Notes: generated from the letters alone by a model not told the origin. A stretch of DNA of 64,000 nucleotides from Halostagnicola sp. A-GB9-2 (GCF_030068615.1 NZ_JASJOC010000003.1:434001-498000); one strand, 5' to 3'; counted from the first letter of the stretch, positions 15,941 to 25,091 are shown. Numbers and translations are program-made.

Positions 15941-17377
15941 CTACGCTTGCTCCGGCGGTTCGTCGGCGATTTCGTCGATCGCGTGGATACGGACTGCGGT
16001 CGGTCGCTTCGTGAACTGTCCGAGTGAGCGAGCGACGATTCGATCGACTCCTGCGTCGGTTGCGATATCGAGGAGCCGTTGTCCGAGAATCCCGTCGAGA
16101 ACGATCGTCGCAGGGTCGTCCTCGAGGCGTTCCAGCGCTTCGTCGGCCTCGCTCGCGGCCTCGTCCTCGAGAATCGTTCCGTCTTCGCCGAGGAACCGAA
16201 CGCCGTCAGTCCCTTCGCGAATAACCTCGTTTGCGTGCTCGTAGACGGTTCTCGGGTCGCCAGCCGGTTTCGTCTCACTCGAGTGATCCGGACCAACGGA
16301 CGCGTCTCCCGTTACCGTCTCGGGATCCTCCGCTGTGGCGTCTCCTGTGACCGATCCGTCGTTTGCTGTTGGGTCGGTGTGTCTGGGTGCTGGCGAAGCC
16401 GTCTCGATTCCGCTCTTGGATTCGACACCGCTGGAAGAGCCGGCTTGTCGACTCGAGTTCTTCGCTCGCTCGACGGTGTCCTCGAGCGGTGCCGTCTCGG
16501 TCGTGCTCGTCACCGGCGGTGACGGCTTCGCGCTGCCGTCGGTCGCGGCGACGGCCTCCTGCGGTTCGTTCAGTTCCGAGATGGTTTCGTAGGGGACCTT
16601 GTTCCGCAGCGCCGCGAACAGCTGGTGGTGGTCGAGATCCTCAACCGATTTCTCGGCCGGTGCGAAGGTGACGAAGTCGACTTCCCCGACCTGTGCGAGT
16701 TCCTCGAGGATGAGGTCGCCGCCGCGGTCGCCGTCAAGAAAGGCTGTGACGGTCCGGTGGTGCGTGAGTTCCGCAATCGGGTCCGGGATGTTCGTTCCTT
16801 CGACTGCGATCGCGTTTTTGATGCCGTATTTGAGGAGTGTGAGGACGTCAGAACGGCCCTCGACGACGATAATCGCGTCGCTGTCCGTTACTCTCGGGCC
16901 GGCTGGCAATCCCTCGTATTCGGTGACGTCCTCGACGCGGACGTGCTGGCGGACCTCCGTGAGGATTTCGTCGGAGGTCATCACGGAGTCGTCGAAGCCC
17001 GTTCTCAGCAGTTCTTTCGCCCGGTCGACGACCTCGTTTCGCTTGGCCGCCCGAACGTCTTCGATCCCGGTGATCTCGAGTGAGGCTCGACACGGGCCGA
17101 TTCGGGTGATCGTCTCGAGCGACGCGGCGAGCGTCGCGGTTTCGACCTTATCGAGGCTGGTCGCGATCGTCAGCGTCCCGTGTGATTGGCCGTTCGTGCT
17201 CGCGATTTCGACGTCTATGCGACCGACCTTCTGCGATTGCCTGAGGTCGCGGAGGTCGAGTTCGTCGCCGAGAAGTCCTTCGGTTTGTCCGAAGATCGCA
17301 CCGACGACATCGCTGCGCTCGACGACTCCTTCGGCCGTGACGTCCGCGTGGATGAGATATTTCGACGTGTCTTCCAT
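15941..17377 (-). CDS. dnaG: Archaeal DnaG primase
   Basis: The 478-residue archaeal DnaG has an N-terminal domain beginning MEDTSKYLIHADV. Its TOPRIM core carries Glu173 in VVEGRSDVLTLL and the metal-binding DGD of FLDGDRGGD (Asp215, Asp217). An Asp/Ser/Thr-rich, probably disordered linker (about residues 280-385) leads to a conserved C-terminal domain (FLGEDGTILEDE to GQFTKRPTAVRIH). Archaeal DnaG makes RNA primers in vitro and also associates with the exosome, and either role is possible. The ATG at 17377 is chosen over an upstream extension to 17452, which lacks family similarity. Confidence 0.95.
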   Translation of the reverse strand: MEDTSKYLIHADVTAEGVVERSDVVGAIFGQTEGLLGDELDLRDLRQSQKVGRIDVEIASTNGQSHGTLTIATSLDKVETATLAASLETITRIGPCRASLEITGIEDVRAAKRNEVVDRAKELLRTGFDDSVMTSDEILTEVRQHVRVEDVTEYEGLPAGPRVTDSDAIIVVEGRSDVLTLLKYGIKNAIAVEGTNIPDPIAELTHHRTVTAFLDGDRGGDLILEELAQVGEVDFVTFAPAEKSVEDLDHHQLFAALRNKVPYETISELNEPQEAVAATDGSAKPSPPVTSTTETAPLEDTVERAKNSSRQAGSSSGVESKSGIETASPAPRHTDPTANDGSVTGDATAEDPETVTGDASVGPDHSSETKPAGDPRTVYEHANEVIREGTDGVRFLGEDGTILEDEAASEADEALERLEDDPATIVLDGILGQRLLDIATDAGVDRIVARSLGQFTKRPTAVRIHAIDEIADEPPEQA

Positions 17378-17537
17378 TGGAGATCCGCCCCGCGAGAGAC
17401 CTGTTCGGAGACTCGGAGACTCGTTACCTGAAATTATGTCCGACAATGGCAAATAGTTGTTGACCTCGAGTCACAGCCTACGTCTGGTCGCCTATCCGTG
17501 TTATTCTCCCACAAACTTTCCGTTCCGTTAGAATTTG

Positions 17538-17552
17538 GTACACGTTGTGTAC
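17538..17552. other. Short inverted repeat at the 3' end of the HTH membrane gene
   Basis: GTACAC-GTT-GTGTAC is a 6-bp perfect stem with a 3-base loop, directly after the stop of the gene ending at 17554 (minus strand). A similar GTGTAC...GTACAC pair lies at 26280-26299. It could be a 3' hairpin or an operator, and neither is shown. Confidence 0.3.
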
Positions 17553-17553
17553 T

Positions 17554-18498
17554 TCAGTAAGCCGACCAGTACCAGTACGCCGTCACGACCGTCAGCACGG
17601 AGACGCCGCCGAGGAAAAAGAGCAGTCCCGGCGGAACGCTCGAGAGTATCGCTTCCGTCGTCTCGGCGGGGTTTTCTCCGAACACGTCCGCCAGTATACC
17701 GCCGTCGTCGGAACCGTTGATGTCCTCGCCGCCGTACTTGTCGGCATCGCTGTCTTCCGAGGGAGCCGCGTCGTCTCCCTCATCCGCTGTTGTCGCGTTG
17801 TCGTCATCAGTTCGGTCGTCGGTTTCGTCCGGGTCGTCGGATTCGTCCTGTTGAATGGCGATATCCTCGGATTCCGCGTCGTCGGTTCCGCCCTCGTCCT
17901 GTTCCTCGTCGTCTCCGACAGCATCGTCAGTCGACCCGTCGTCCCCGTCGCCGGCTCCACCGTCACTTCCGTCGTCGGTTTCTCCATCGTCTCCGGCCCC
18001 AACGCCGTCGCCGGTATCTCCGGTAGCGGGTGCCGCCTCGTCCTGTTGGAGTCCCGATCCGACGTACTGCTGGAGGCCGTACTGGACGAGCAAACTGCCG
18101 GCGGCGAGCGCGCCGACGCCGCCGAGAAACCTCGAGAGGGCGGTTCGTAACTTCGACGCCGTCGACTCGTCGCTCGTGACGATTAGTGGTCCGTCGGCCG
18201 TCGCGTAGACGCTCATTTCGTTGCCGCGAGAGGAGTACCAGGTGTCGACGACTTCGACGAGGCCCGCGTCTTCGAGCTTCTCGAGGTGGTAGCGAACGTT
18301 CTGAATCGAGGAGTCGACCGCCTCGGCGATGTCGCTCGGCGTTCCCGGTTCGTTGGCCAGCGTCGAGTAAATCTCCCGGGCCGTCGAGGAAGAGAGCGCC
18401 CCGAAGACGGCGTCGGCGTCCTCGTCCTCGAGGTCGACGACTCGCGGTTCCCCCTCGCTCGAAGGCGTGTCGGATCGAAGGGGGAACAGCCGGGCCAT
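17554..18498 (-). CDS. Membrane-tethered winged-helix (ArsR-like) regulator with Asp-rich extracellular loop
   Basis: Of the 314 residues, about 25-110 form a winged helix-turn-helix (ALSSSTAREIYSTLANEP, then DIAEAVDSSIQNVRYHLEKL and a wing). A weakly hydrophobic helix follows (about 122-145). Next comes a very Asp/Gly/Glu-rich low-complexity stretch (about 150-280), then a clear C-terminal helix (PGLLFFLGGVSVLTVVTAYW) ending WYWSAY. The likely topology is cytoplasmic DNA-binding head, acidic loop outside, short tail inside. This resembles a one-component membrane regulator, but the ligand and target are unknown. The minus-strand start at 18498 is an ATG. Confidence 0.8.
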   Translation of the reverse strand: MARLFPLRSDTPSSEGEPRVVDLEDEDADAVFGALSSSTAREIYSTLANEPGTPSDIAEAVDSSIQNVRYHLEKLEDAGLVEVVDTWYSSRGNEMSVYATADGPLIVTSDESTASKLRTALSRFLGGVGALAAGSLLVQYGLQQYVGSGLQQDEAAPATGDTGDGVGAGDDGETDDGSDGGAGDGDDGSTDDAVGDDEEQDEGGTDDAESEDIAIQQDESDDPDETDDRTDDDNATTADEGDDAAPSEDSDADKYGGEDINGSDDGGILADVFGENPAETTEAILSSVPPGLLFFLGGVSVLTVVTAYWYWSAY

Positions 18499-18676
18499 AG
18501 TGGGTTCAGATTAGGTTCTCTCGCCGACAGTTATACTCCTTTTCCTACGTGAAAACGCGATTTCACCTTGGAAAATCACCCGACGGAATCGCGTCGGGAT
18601 ATTGAACGAAAATATCTCTTCGATCCCCGAAATCGAATAGAAACTATTACCAACGCCGCTGCTCGAGGGAGCACAA

Positions 18677-18946
18677 ATGAGTCGCGCTGAGTTTGTCGGG
18701 TGGGGAATCGTGGGGCTCGTTCTCTGCATGTTCGCGATTCCGTGGTTTCTCTGGGGGACGGAGACACTCGTCGCCGGGCTTCCGCTGTGGATCTGGTGGC
18801 ATGTTGGGTGGATGCTACTCGCCTCGCTCGTCTTCTGGGTTTTCACGAAGCGCGCGTGGGGAATCGGGATCGAAACCGACGCTGGGGGGATACAGACCGC
18901 CAACGGGACCGAATCGGGCCTCGAGGAGCGCGGTGATTCGCCGTGA
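18677..18946 (+). CDS. DUF3311 small membrane protein, symporter partner
   Basis: The 89-residue protein has two hydrophobic helices (about residues 8-25 and 37-58) joined by PWFLWGTETLVAGLPLWIWW, matching DUF3311. These proteins are usually encoded just before a sodium:solute symporter. Here the stop overlaps the GTG start of the symporter by 4 bases, so the two are translationally coupled. A role as a small accessory subunit is an inference from this conserved pairing. The C-terminal 25 residues are polar and acidic. Confidence 0.85.
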   Translation: MSRAEFVGWGIVGLVLCMFAIPWFLWGTETLVAGLPLWIWWHVGWMLLASLVFWVFTKRAWGIGIETDAGGIQTANGTESGLEERGDSP

Positions 18947-20418
18947 CGCTTTCGATTCAACTGGGGATCATCGTCGGCTATCTGCTTTTCGCGCTCGTGA
19001 TCGGGCTCGTCGCCTACCGGATGACCGAGCGGACGGCGGAGGATTTCTATCTGGCGAGTCGGACGGTCGGAACGGTCGTCCTCCTGTTTACGACATTCGC
19101 GACGTTGCTCTCGGCATTTACCTTCTTCGCCGGTCCCAACATGGCCTACGCGTGGGGGCCCGAATGGATCCTCGTCATGGGGCTGATGGACGGGATCATC
19201 TTCGCGATTCTCTGGTACGTCATCGGCTACAAACAGTGGTTGCTCGGCCAGCGCTATGACTACGTTACCCTCGGAGAGATGCTCGGCGATCGGTTCGCTT
19301 CGAGAGAGCTTCGGGGACTCGTCGCCGGCGTCAGTCTAATCTGGCTCTTTCCGTACGTCATGCTCCAGCAGGTTGGCGCGGGAACGGCCCTCGAGGCCCT
19401 GACCGAGGGCGCGGTCTCCTACGCGGCGGGGGCCGGGCTCATCACCCTGTTTATGATCCTCTACGTCGTCGTCGCGGGCTTTCGCGGCATCGCCTGGACC
19501 GACACGCTCCAGGGCGCGTTCATGCTTGTCACGACCTGGATCGCGTTCATCTGGGTGCTCGTCGCCGTCGGCGGCCTCGAGACCGCGACGGGAACGCTCC
19601 AGAACTCGCCGGCGACGAGTGAATTCCTCGCGCTTGGAAGCGCTAATTACACGCCACAGTGGATGCTCTCGACGGCGATCACGATCGGTTTCGGCGTCGC
19701 GATGTTCCCGCAGGTGAACCAGCGCTTTTTCGTCGCGGGATCCAAGCGGGTCATCAAACGCTCGTTCGCGCTCTGGCCGATCCTCTGTGTTCTGCTGTTC
19801 GTTCCCTCGTTCTTGCTCGGCGTCTGGGCGCAGGGGCTGGGCCTCGAGATGGGCGAGAGCGGGAACATTCTTCCCGTCATTTTGAGCGAGTACACCGCGG
19901 TCTGGTTCGCCGCCTTGGTCATCGCGGGCGCGATGGCTGCGATGATGTCCTCCTCCGATTCGATGTTGCTCTCCGGCTCATCGTACTTCACTCGAGACCT
20001 CTATCGACCGTTCGTCGAGGCCGACCTCTCCGAGCGGCGCGAAGATCTGATCGCCCGCGTGGGCGTCGTCTGTTTCGCCGTCGCAACCTTCTTCGCGAGT
20101 CTTTACAACCCCGCGACGCTGTTCGAACTCGGCGACGCGGCCTTCGGCGGGTTCGCCCAGCTCGCCCTTCCAGTTATCGTGGCACTCTACTGGCGCGGGA
20201 CGACTCGGACAGGACTTATCGCCGGAATCGTCGGGAGTCAGGTGTTTTACCTCTCGAGTCTGTTCGTTCCGGTCATTCCCGGTGCCTACGCCGGTTGGAC
20301 GGCTGGCGTGGTCGGCATGCTCCTCGGCCTCGCGCTAACCGTCACCGTTTCGTGGGCGACCACCTCGGTCGTCGAGGAGCGACGATCGCGGTATTTCGAG
20401 GGACTGTCAGGGGACTGA
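18943..20418 (+). CDS. Sodium:solute symporter (SSS family)
   Basis: The 491-residue protein has about 13 membrane helices of the solute:Na+ symporter (SSS, LeuT-fold) family. Family-typical stretches are AYRMTERTAEDFYLASRTVG near the N-terminus, TFFAGPNMAYAWG, WTDTLQGAFMLVTTW and AAMMSSSDSMLLSGSSYFTRDLY. The transported solute cannot be named; acetate, proline and pantothenate are all found in the family. It starts with a GTG overlapping the DUF3311 gene. The terminal A of its TGA stop is also the first base of an 82-bp MITE-like repeat, so the element abuts the gene exactly. Confidence 0.92.
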   Translation: MTLSIQLGIIVGYLLFALVIGLVAYRMTERTAEDFYLASRTVGTVVLLFTTFATLLSAFTFFAGPNMAYAWGPEWILVMGLMDGIIFAILWYVIGYKQWLLGQRYDYVTLGEMLGDRFASRELRGLVAGVSLIWLFPYVMLQQVGAGTALEALTEGAVSYAAGAGLITLFMILYVVVAGFRGIAWTDTLQGAFMLVTTWIAFIWVLVAVGGLETATGTLQNSPATSEFLALGSANYTPQWMLSTAITIGFGVAMFPQVNQRFFVAGSKRVIKRSFALWPILCVLLFVPSFLLGVWAQGLGLEMGESGNILPVILSEYTAVWFAALVIAGAMAAMMSSSDSMLLSGSSYFTRDLYRPFVEADLSERREDLIARVGVVCFAVATFFASLYNPATLFELGDAAFGGFAQLALPVIVALYWRGTTRTGLIAGIVGSQVFYLSSLFVPVIPGAYAGWTAGVVGMLLGLALTVTVSWATTSVVEERRSRYFEGLSGD

Positions 20419-20499
20419 TAGGGTTGGTTGTGCCTGTTTACCGGTTTGTCGCCAGAGCGGGGTGGTGAATGGCCGGAAATGACTAATAACCGACCCTAT
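20418..20499 (+). mobile_element. 82-bp MITE-like element, copy 1
   Basis: The element runs from ATAGGGTTGGTTGT to ACCGACCCTAT, with imperfect 14-bp terminal inverted repeats (12 of 14 match). The reverse complement of 58395-58476 is the same length and matches 71 of 82 positions. It lies directly behind the symporter stop. No target-site duplication or transposase is visible. It is probably a non-autonomous palindromic repeat. Confidence 0.7.
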
Positions 20500-20674
20500 G
20501 AAGGATATGTCGAGAGCGATTTCTCGAGTACTGTTCTCCTCGTCCAACCCAAGAGTGACCCTTCGAGAATACTCGAGAAACTGGGACGATACTGGGCGGG
20601 AACCACCGGTGTCGTTTCTCGATGGAATCGCTCCAGTTGCTGGGATTCATAAAGACCCCGACGAACTGTATCGT

Positions 20675-21652
20675 ATGCAAACCCACATCGTTCCGGTCGG
20701 CTTCGACTACGACCGGCTGATCGCGCCCTTGGTTCGCGATCAGATCGACGTCGATCGCGTTATCTTACTCGAGGGGGCGGTCGGGAGCGAGGCCAACGTC
20801 GAGTACTCGAGACACCTCTCGGGAAAGCTCGAGGCCGATTTCGAGAACTTGCTCGGCGCGAGCACGAACCGGTTCGTGCTCGAAAACGTCTACGACTACG
20901 ACGAGGCGTTCGAGCAGGCCTACGACCTGATCACGAACGAACTGGATCGGGACAACGAGGTCTGGGTGAACATCGCGGCGATGCCCCGAACCGTGAGTTT
21001 CGCCTTCGCCAACGCCGCCCACTCGCTGATGGTCGAGCGCCAGGAGGAACGCGAACAGATCCACACCTACTACACGGCCCCCGAGAAGTACCTCGAGACC
21101 GAACTCGCCGAGGAGCTTCGGCGGCAGTCGTCGCTCCTCGAGAAACTACTGGAGGGGGGCGATGCCGATAACGAAGCACCCGTCGACCAGCAGGCCGGCA
21201 GCGGGACGGGCGTCGAGGCCGACCGAATCGCGGATCGCCTCGAGAGCGCTCGAGATCTGCTTTCGGAGTTCGACGAGCGCGGAACGACGATCGGTGCGAA
21301 GGAGATCGACGGCTCGCACATCGTTGAACTGCCGGTCGCGTCGTTCTCGAATGTCAAGCCCTTCGAGGAGTTCATCCTGTACAAACTCGGCGAGGAAGGC
21401 GAGTTCGACTCCGTCTCGGAACTGGCCGAATCACTGGCTCGAGAGCTCAACGAGGAGTACACCGACAGTTTCCGCTCGAAAGTGATCTACAACGTTGACA
21501 GGCTCGGTCCCGGCGGAAAGGGGTACATCGAGCGCGAGGAGCACGGCAAATCGTACCGGACGAGGCTCTCCCGAATCGGGGAGCTGTGGGTGCGGTCACA
21601 CTCCGACGAGGTGCTTTCGGACGGCAACGACCCCGTGTCCACGTCCGACTGA
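20675..21652 (+). CDS. HFX_2341-type (DUF6293) regulator, CARF-like plus winged helix
   Basis: The 325-residue protein begins MQTHIVPVGFDYDRLIAPL, the N-terminus of the haloarchaeal HFX_2341/DUF6293 family. The first ~160 residues look like a Rossmann-type sensor. VWVNIAAMPRTVSFAFANAA (97-116) resembles the NxxGGTKxM loop of CARF domains, with the glycines replaced. An acidic linker follows (about 170-225). The last ~95 residues form a winged helix with a KVIYNVDRLGPGGKGYI wing, suited to DNA binding. Cyclic-oligonucleotide sensing is an inference only. The ATG at 20675 removes a 59-residue non-conserved extension that would begin inside the MITE. Confidence 0.82.
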   Translation: MQTHIVPVGFDYDRLIAPLVRDQIDVDRVILLEGAVGSEANVEYSRHLSGKLEADFENLLGASTNRFVLENVYDYDEAFEQAYDLITNELDRDNEVWVNIAAMPRTVSFAFANAAHSLMVERQEEREQIHTYYTAPEKYLETELAEELRRQSSLLEKLLEGGDADNEAPVDQQAGSGTGVEADRIADRLESARDLLSEFDERGTTIGAKEIDGSHIVELPVASFSNVKPFEEFILYKLGEEGEFDSVSELAESLARELNEEYTDSFRSKVIYNVDRLGPGGKGYIEREEHGKSYRTRLSRIGELWVRSHSDEVLSDGNDPVSTSD

Positions 21653-21677
21653 ACCGACCGATCAACCCACACCAGTT

Positions 21678-22031
21678 TCACCCGCTCGCGGTCGCGAAGA
21701 ACAGATCTTGATCCGCTCGAAACGGAAATCGTTCTCGAGCGGTGTTCTCGAGGGTAACCGTATTCGTCTCTCGATCGTACTCGACGAGACTGTGATCGAC
21801 GAGCCGCGGGATGTGACAGTGGACTAACGACGTGACGACTCGAGTGTGCGTTTCCTCCTCAATGTCGCGTTGGTGCTTCCCACATTCCATTGCAGCGACT
21901 TTGCGTCCGAGCGTCTCAACGGATTCGTGTTTCTCTTCGAAAAGGACCGTAAGTAAGCACCGTCGTCGTGATTTCGAGAGGAGTTGGAACGCTGTTTCTC
22001 GACTGATCGGCTGAAGGTTAGTGGAAGGCAT
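21678..22031 (-). CDS. DUF7344 winged-helix protein
   Basis: The 117-residue protein belongs to the haloarchaeal DUF7344 group of small winged-helix proteins. It has a helical N-terminus (FQLLSKSRRRCLLTVLFEE), a recognition helix region (VVTSLVHCHIPRLVDHSLVEYD) and a short wing. The LVHCHIPRLVDH motif parallels LHHNHLPKLVDAN in the related protein at 26728. It is probably a transcription regulator with unknown target. A TTTATA box on the minus strand (22078-22083) lies about 47 bases before the ATG, which suits haloarchaeal promoter spacing. Confidence 0.8.
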   Translation of the reverse strand: MPSTNLQPISRETAFQLLSKSRRRCLLTVLFEEKHESVETLGRKVAAMECGKHQRDIEEETHTRVVTSLVHCHIPRLVDHSLVEYDRETNTVTLENTARERFPFRADQDLFFATASG

Positions 22032-22382
22032 ACAAATTACTTATGGCTATCTCCTATACAATACTTCCCCCTAATAGTATAAATAATTGAACCTGAGCGT
22101 CGGGGTTCGAACGAGGGACGAAACACATAACACGCTTGCTCGAGGATTGTACTGCATGTCCGACGTCGGAACGAGGGGCTTCACCAGCTTCGAAGACCCA
22201 CCCGAATCGGTTTTCGTAGGGCCGTCCTAGGCCCCATTCTCTACCCCGTTTCGACGGATGTATTGTTCGCGACTGGATTCAGGCGAGTAACGACCGGTAT
22301 TACCGATGTTCGAACACCAACTGCGATTTCGACGACAGCGCCACCGACAGTATCGACGACGCCCATTGCGGGCGGTGAGAGC
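22032..22382. promoter_or_regulatory. Divergent promoter region and long valS leader
   Basis: This is 351 bases without a confirmed gene. An AT-rich core TAGTATAAATAATT (22075-22088) can serve as TTTATA for the minus-strand DUF7344 gene and as TATAAA for valS. If valS uses it, its leader would be about 275 bases. Inside is a possible 24-codon reading frame (22156-22230, starting MSDVGTRGF and ending FVGPS with TAG). No tRNA-like or T-box-like fold was recognised. Confidence 0.45.
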
Positions 22383-25091
22383 ATGAGTACGGAGACGCCG
22401 GATGACGACCCCGGGAGCGATTCCGGGCAGTCGCTCGAAGATCCCGACCTCGAGGGCGGGTACGACCCCGAAACGGTCGAATCGCGCTGGCAGGATCAGT
22501 GGATCGACAAGGATGTCTATGCCTATGACGGCGACCCGAAGCGCGATCCCAACACCGTTTACGCCATCGATACCCCACCGCCGACGGTCTCGGGAAGCCT
22601 GCACATGGGACACCTCTACGGCTCGACGCTGCAGGACTTCGCCGCTCGATTCCGTCGAATGTACGACGGCGAGGTACTGTTCCCGTTCGGATACGACGAC
22701 AACGGGATCGCGAGCGAACGCCTGACCGAGTCGGATCTGGACATCCGACACCAGGACTACGAGCGTCGGGAGTTTCAGGAACTCTGCCGGGAAGTCTGTC
22801 AGAAGTACGAGGCCGAGTTCACGGAGCAGATGCAGTCGCTGGGCTGTTCGATCGACTGGAATCACACCTACAAGACGATCGAACCGCGCGTCCAGCGGAT
22901 CTCTCAGCTTTCCTTTATCGACCTCTACGAGAAGGATCGGGAGTACCGCAAGAAAGCGCCCGCGATCTGGTGTCCCGAGTGCGAGACGGCGATCTCGCAG
23001 GTCGAAACCGAAGACGACGAGCGCCACGCACACTTCAACGACATTGCCTTCGAACTCGTGGGCTCGGATGCGCCGCGCGAGGAGTTCGTCATCTCGACGA
23101 CGCGGCCCGAACTCCTCCCGGCCTGCGTCTCGGTGTTCGTCCACCCCGACGACGAGGAGAACGAGGACCTCGTCGGCGAGACGGCTCGCGTTCCGCTCTT
23201 CGGCCACGAAGTGCCGATCATCGCCGACGAGCGCGTCGACATGGAGAAAGGAAGCGGCGTCGTCATGTGCTGTACGTTCGGCGACCAGAACGACATCGAG
23301 TGGTACCAGGCCCACGACCTACCCCTGCGGGTCGCGATCGACGAAACCGCGACGATGACCGATCTGGCGGGCGACTACGAGGGGCTGTCCACGGAAGAGG
23401 CTCGAGAAGCCATCGTCGAGGACATCGAAGCCGCCGGGCACCTCCGTGACCGCCGCGATATCGTCCACGACATCGGCGTCCACGAACGCTGTGACACGCC
23501 GGTCGAGTACCGCGTCTCCAAACAGTGGTACGTCGAGATTCTCGATCACAAAGAGGAGTACCTCGAAGCCGGTCAGGAGATGGACTGGTACCCAGAGAAG
23601 ATGTTTACCCGGTACCGCCACTGGATCGAGGGCCTCGAGTGGGACTGGCTGATCTCCCGCCAGCGCGACTCGGGGATCCCGTTCCCGGTCTGGTACTGTA
23701 CGGAGTGTGACCACGAGGTCGTCGCGGAGAAAGACGACCTTCCGGTGGATCCACTCTCGGACGAGCCACCCGTCGACAGCTGTCCTGAATGTGGCAACGA
23801 CGAGTTCGAGCCCGAAGAGGACGTCTTCGACACGTGGGCGACCTCCTCGCTGACCCCGCTGATCAACGCCGGCTGGGACTGGGACGAGGGAAGCGAGTCC
23901 TTCGAGATGGACAACCCCGAACTGTATCCGTTCGATCTGCGTCCGCAGGGCCACGACATCATCTCGTTCTGGCTGTTCCACACCATCGTCAAGTGCTACG
24001 AGCACACGGGCGAGGTGCCCTTCGACGCGACGATGATCAACGGCCACGTCCTGGACGAGAACCGCGAGAAGATGTCCAAATCCCGCGGCAACGTTGTCGA
24101 TCCCGACGACGTGCTCGCGGAGTATCCCGTCGACGCGATCCGCTTTTGGGCGGCTAACGCCGCGGTTGGCGACGACTTCCCGTATCAGGAAAAAGACCTC
24201 CGGGCGGGCGAGAAGCTCCTCCGGAAGCTCTGGAACGCCTCCAAGCTCGTCGACACCCTCGCACCCGCCGAGCCCGAGGAACCCGCCGAACTCGAGGCGA
24301 TCGACCGCTGGATGCTCGCGGAACTCGACGACGCCGTCGTAGAGTTGACTGGTTACCTTGAGGAGTACGAGTTTGCGAAGGCTCGCGACCGCCTGCGGAC
24401 GTTCTTCTGGAACACGTTCTGTGACGACTACCTCGAGATTGCGAAGACTCGGGAAGACAGTCCGTCGACTCAGTACGCACTACGAACGGCTCACCGAACG
24501 TTCCTCGAACTCTGGGCACCGATCCTTCCTCACGTAACCGAGGAGATCTGGCAAGCGATCTACGCCGGCGAAACGAGCGGTGCAGACGCTGGCGACTTCG
24601 AGAGCATACACACCCGCAACTGGCCCGAACCGCGCGGCTACGACGCCGACCTCGAGGCCGGAGAGACGGCCATGGAGGCCATCTCTGCACTCCGGCGGTA
24701 CAAGAGCGAGCGCCAGTTGCCGCTCAACGAAGAACTCGATTCGGTCGCCGTCTACGGCTCGATTTCCGGGTTCGAAAACGCAGTTCAGAACGTGATGCAC
24801 GTCGCCGATCTCGAGGTGCTCGACGATCAGCCCGAGATCACGACCGAGGTCGCCTCGATCGATCTGGATTACTCGACGCTCGGACCCAAATACGGTTCGA
24901 CGGTCGGTGACATCGACTCGGGTATCGAGAGCGGAGAGTACGAGATTGACGACGATGCGGGCGTGCTACGTGTTGCTGGCGAGGAACTTGAGGACGACCT
25001 GTTCGAGGTCTCCCTCGAGCGGACCTATTCGGGTGACGGCGAGATGCTCGAGACGGAGTCGGCGGTCATCATCGTCGATCACGACGAATAA
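22383..25091 (+). CDS. valS: Valyl-tRNA synthetase
   Basis: The 902-residue class I synthetase charges tRNA-Val. The HIGH-type motif is HMGH at residues 74-77 and KMSKS lies at 563-567. The editing (CP1) domain lies between about 200 and 400 (STTRPELLPACVSVFVH), and a WCPECETAISQ zinc-like knot precedes it. A second pair of CxxC (WYCTECD, DSCPECGN) suits archaeal ValRS. An anticodon-binding domain follows KMSKS. The ATG at 22383 gives MSTETPDDDPG, an acidic haloarchaeal start. The open frame continues to 22263 but without conservation. It is monocistronic by spacing. Confidence 0.97.
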   Translation: MSTETPDDDPGSDSGQSLEDPDLEGGYDPETVESRWQDQWIDKDVYAYDGDPKRDPNTVYAIDTPPPTVSGSLHMGHLYGSTLQDFAARFRRMYDGEVLFPFGYDDNGIASERLTESDLDIRHQDYERREFQELCREVCQKYEAEFTEQMQSLGCSIDWNHTYKTIEPRVQRISQLSFIDLYEKDREYRKKAPAIWCPECETAISQVETEDDERHAHFNDIAFELVGSDAPREEFVISTTRPELLPACVSVFVHPDDEENEDLVGETARVPLFGHEVPIIADERVDMEKGSGVVMCCTFGDQNDIEWYQAHDLPLRVAIDETATMTDLAGDYEGLSTEEAREAIVEDIEAAGHLRDRRDIVHDIGVHERCDTPVEYRVSKQWYVEILDHKEEYLEAGQEMDWYPEKMFTRYRHWIEGLEWDWLISRQRDSGIPFPVWYCTECDHEVVAEKDDLPVDPLSDEPPVDSCPECGNDEFEPEEDVFDTWATSSLTPLINAGWDWDEGSESFEMDNPELYPFDLRPQGHDIISFWLFHTIVKCYEHTGEVPFDATMINGHVLDENREKMSKSRGNVVDPDDVLAEYPVDAIRFWAANAAVGDDFPYQEKDLRAGEKLLRKLWNASKLVDTLAPAEPEEPAELEAIDRWMLAELDDAVVELTGYLEEYEFAKARDRLRTFFWNTFCDDYLEIAKTREDSPSTQYALRTAHRTFLELWAPILPHVTEEIWQAIYAGETSGADAGDFESIHTRNWPEPRGYDADLEAGETAMEAISALRRYKSERQLPLNEELDSVAVYGSISGFENAVQNVMHVADLEVLDDQPEITTEVASIDLDYSTLGPKYGSTVGDIDSGIESGEYEIDDDAGVLRVAGEELEDDLFEVSLERTYSGDGEMLETESAVIIVDHDE

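Noticed and set aside
22130-22230. Possible tRNA-like sequence before valS
   Set aside because: No cloverleaf, T-loop or CCA-side pairing could be built.
22227-23315. Long minus-strand frame opposite the start of valS
   Set aside because: ValRS motifs on the plus strand explain the region.
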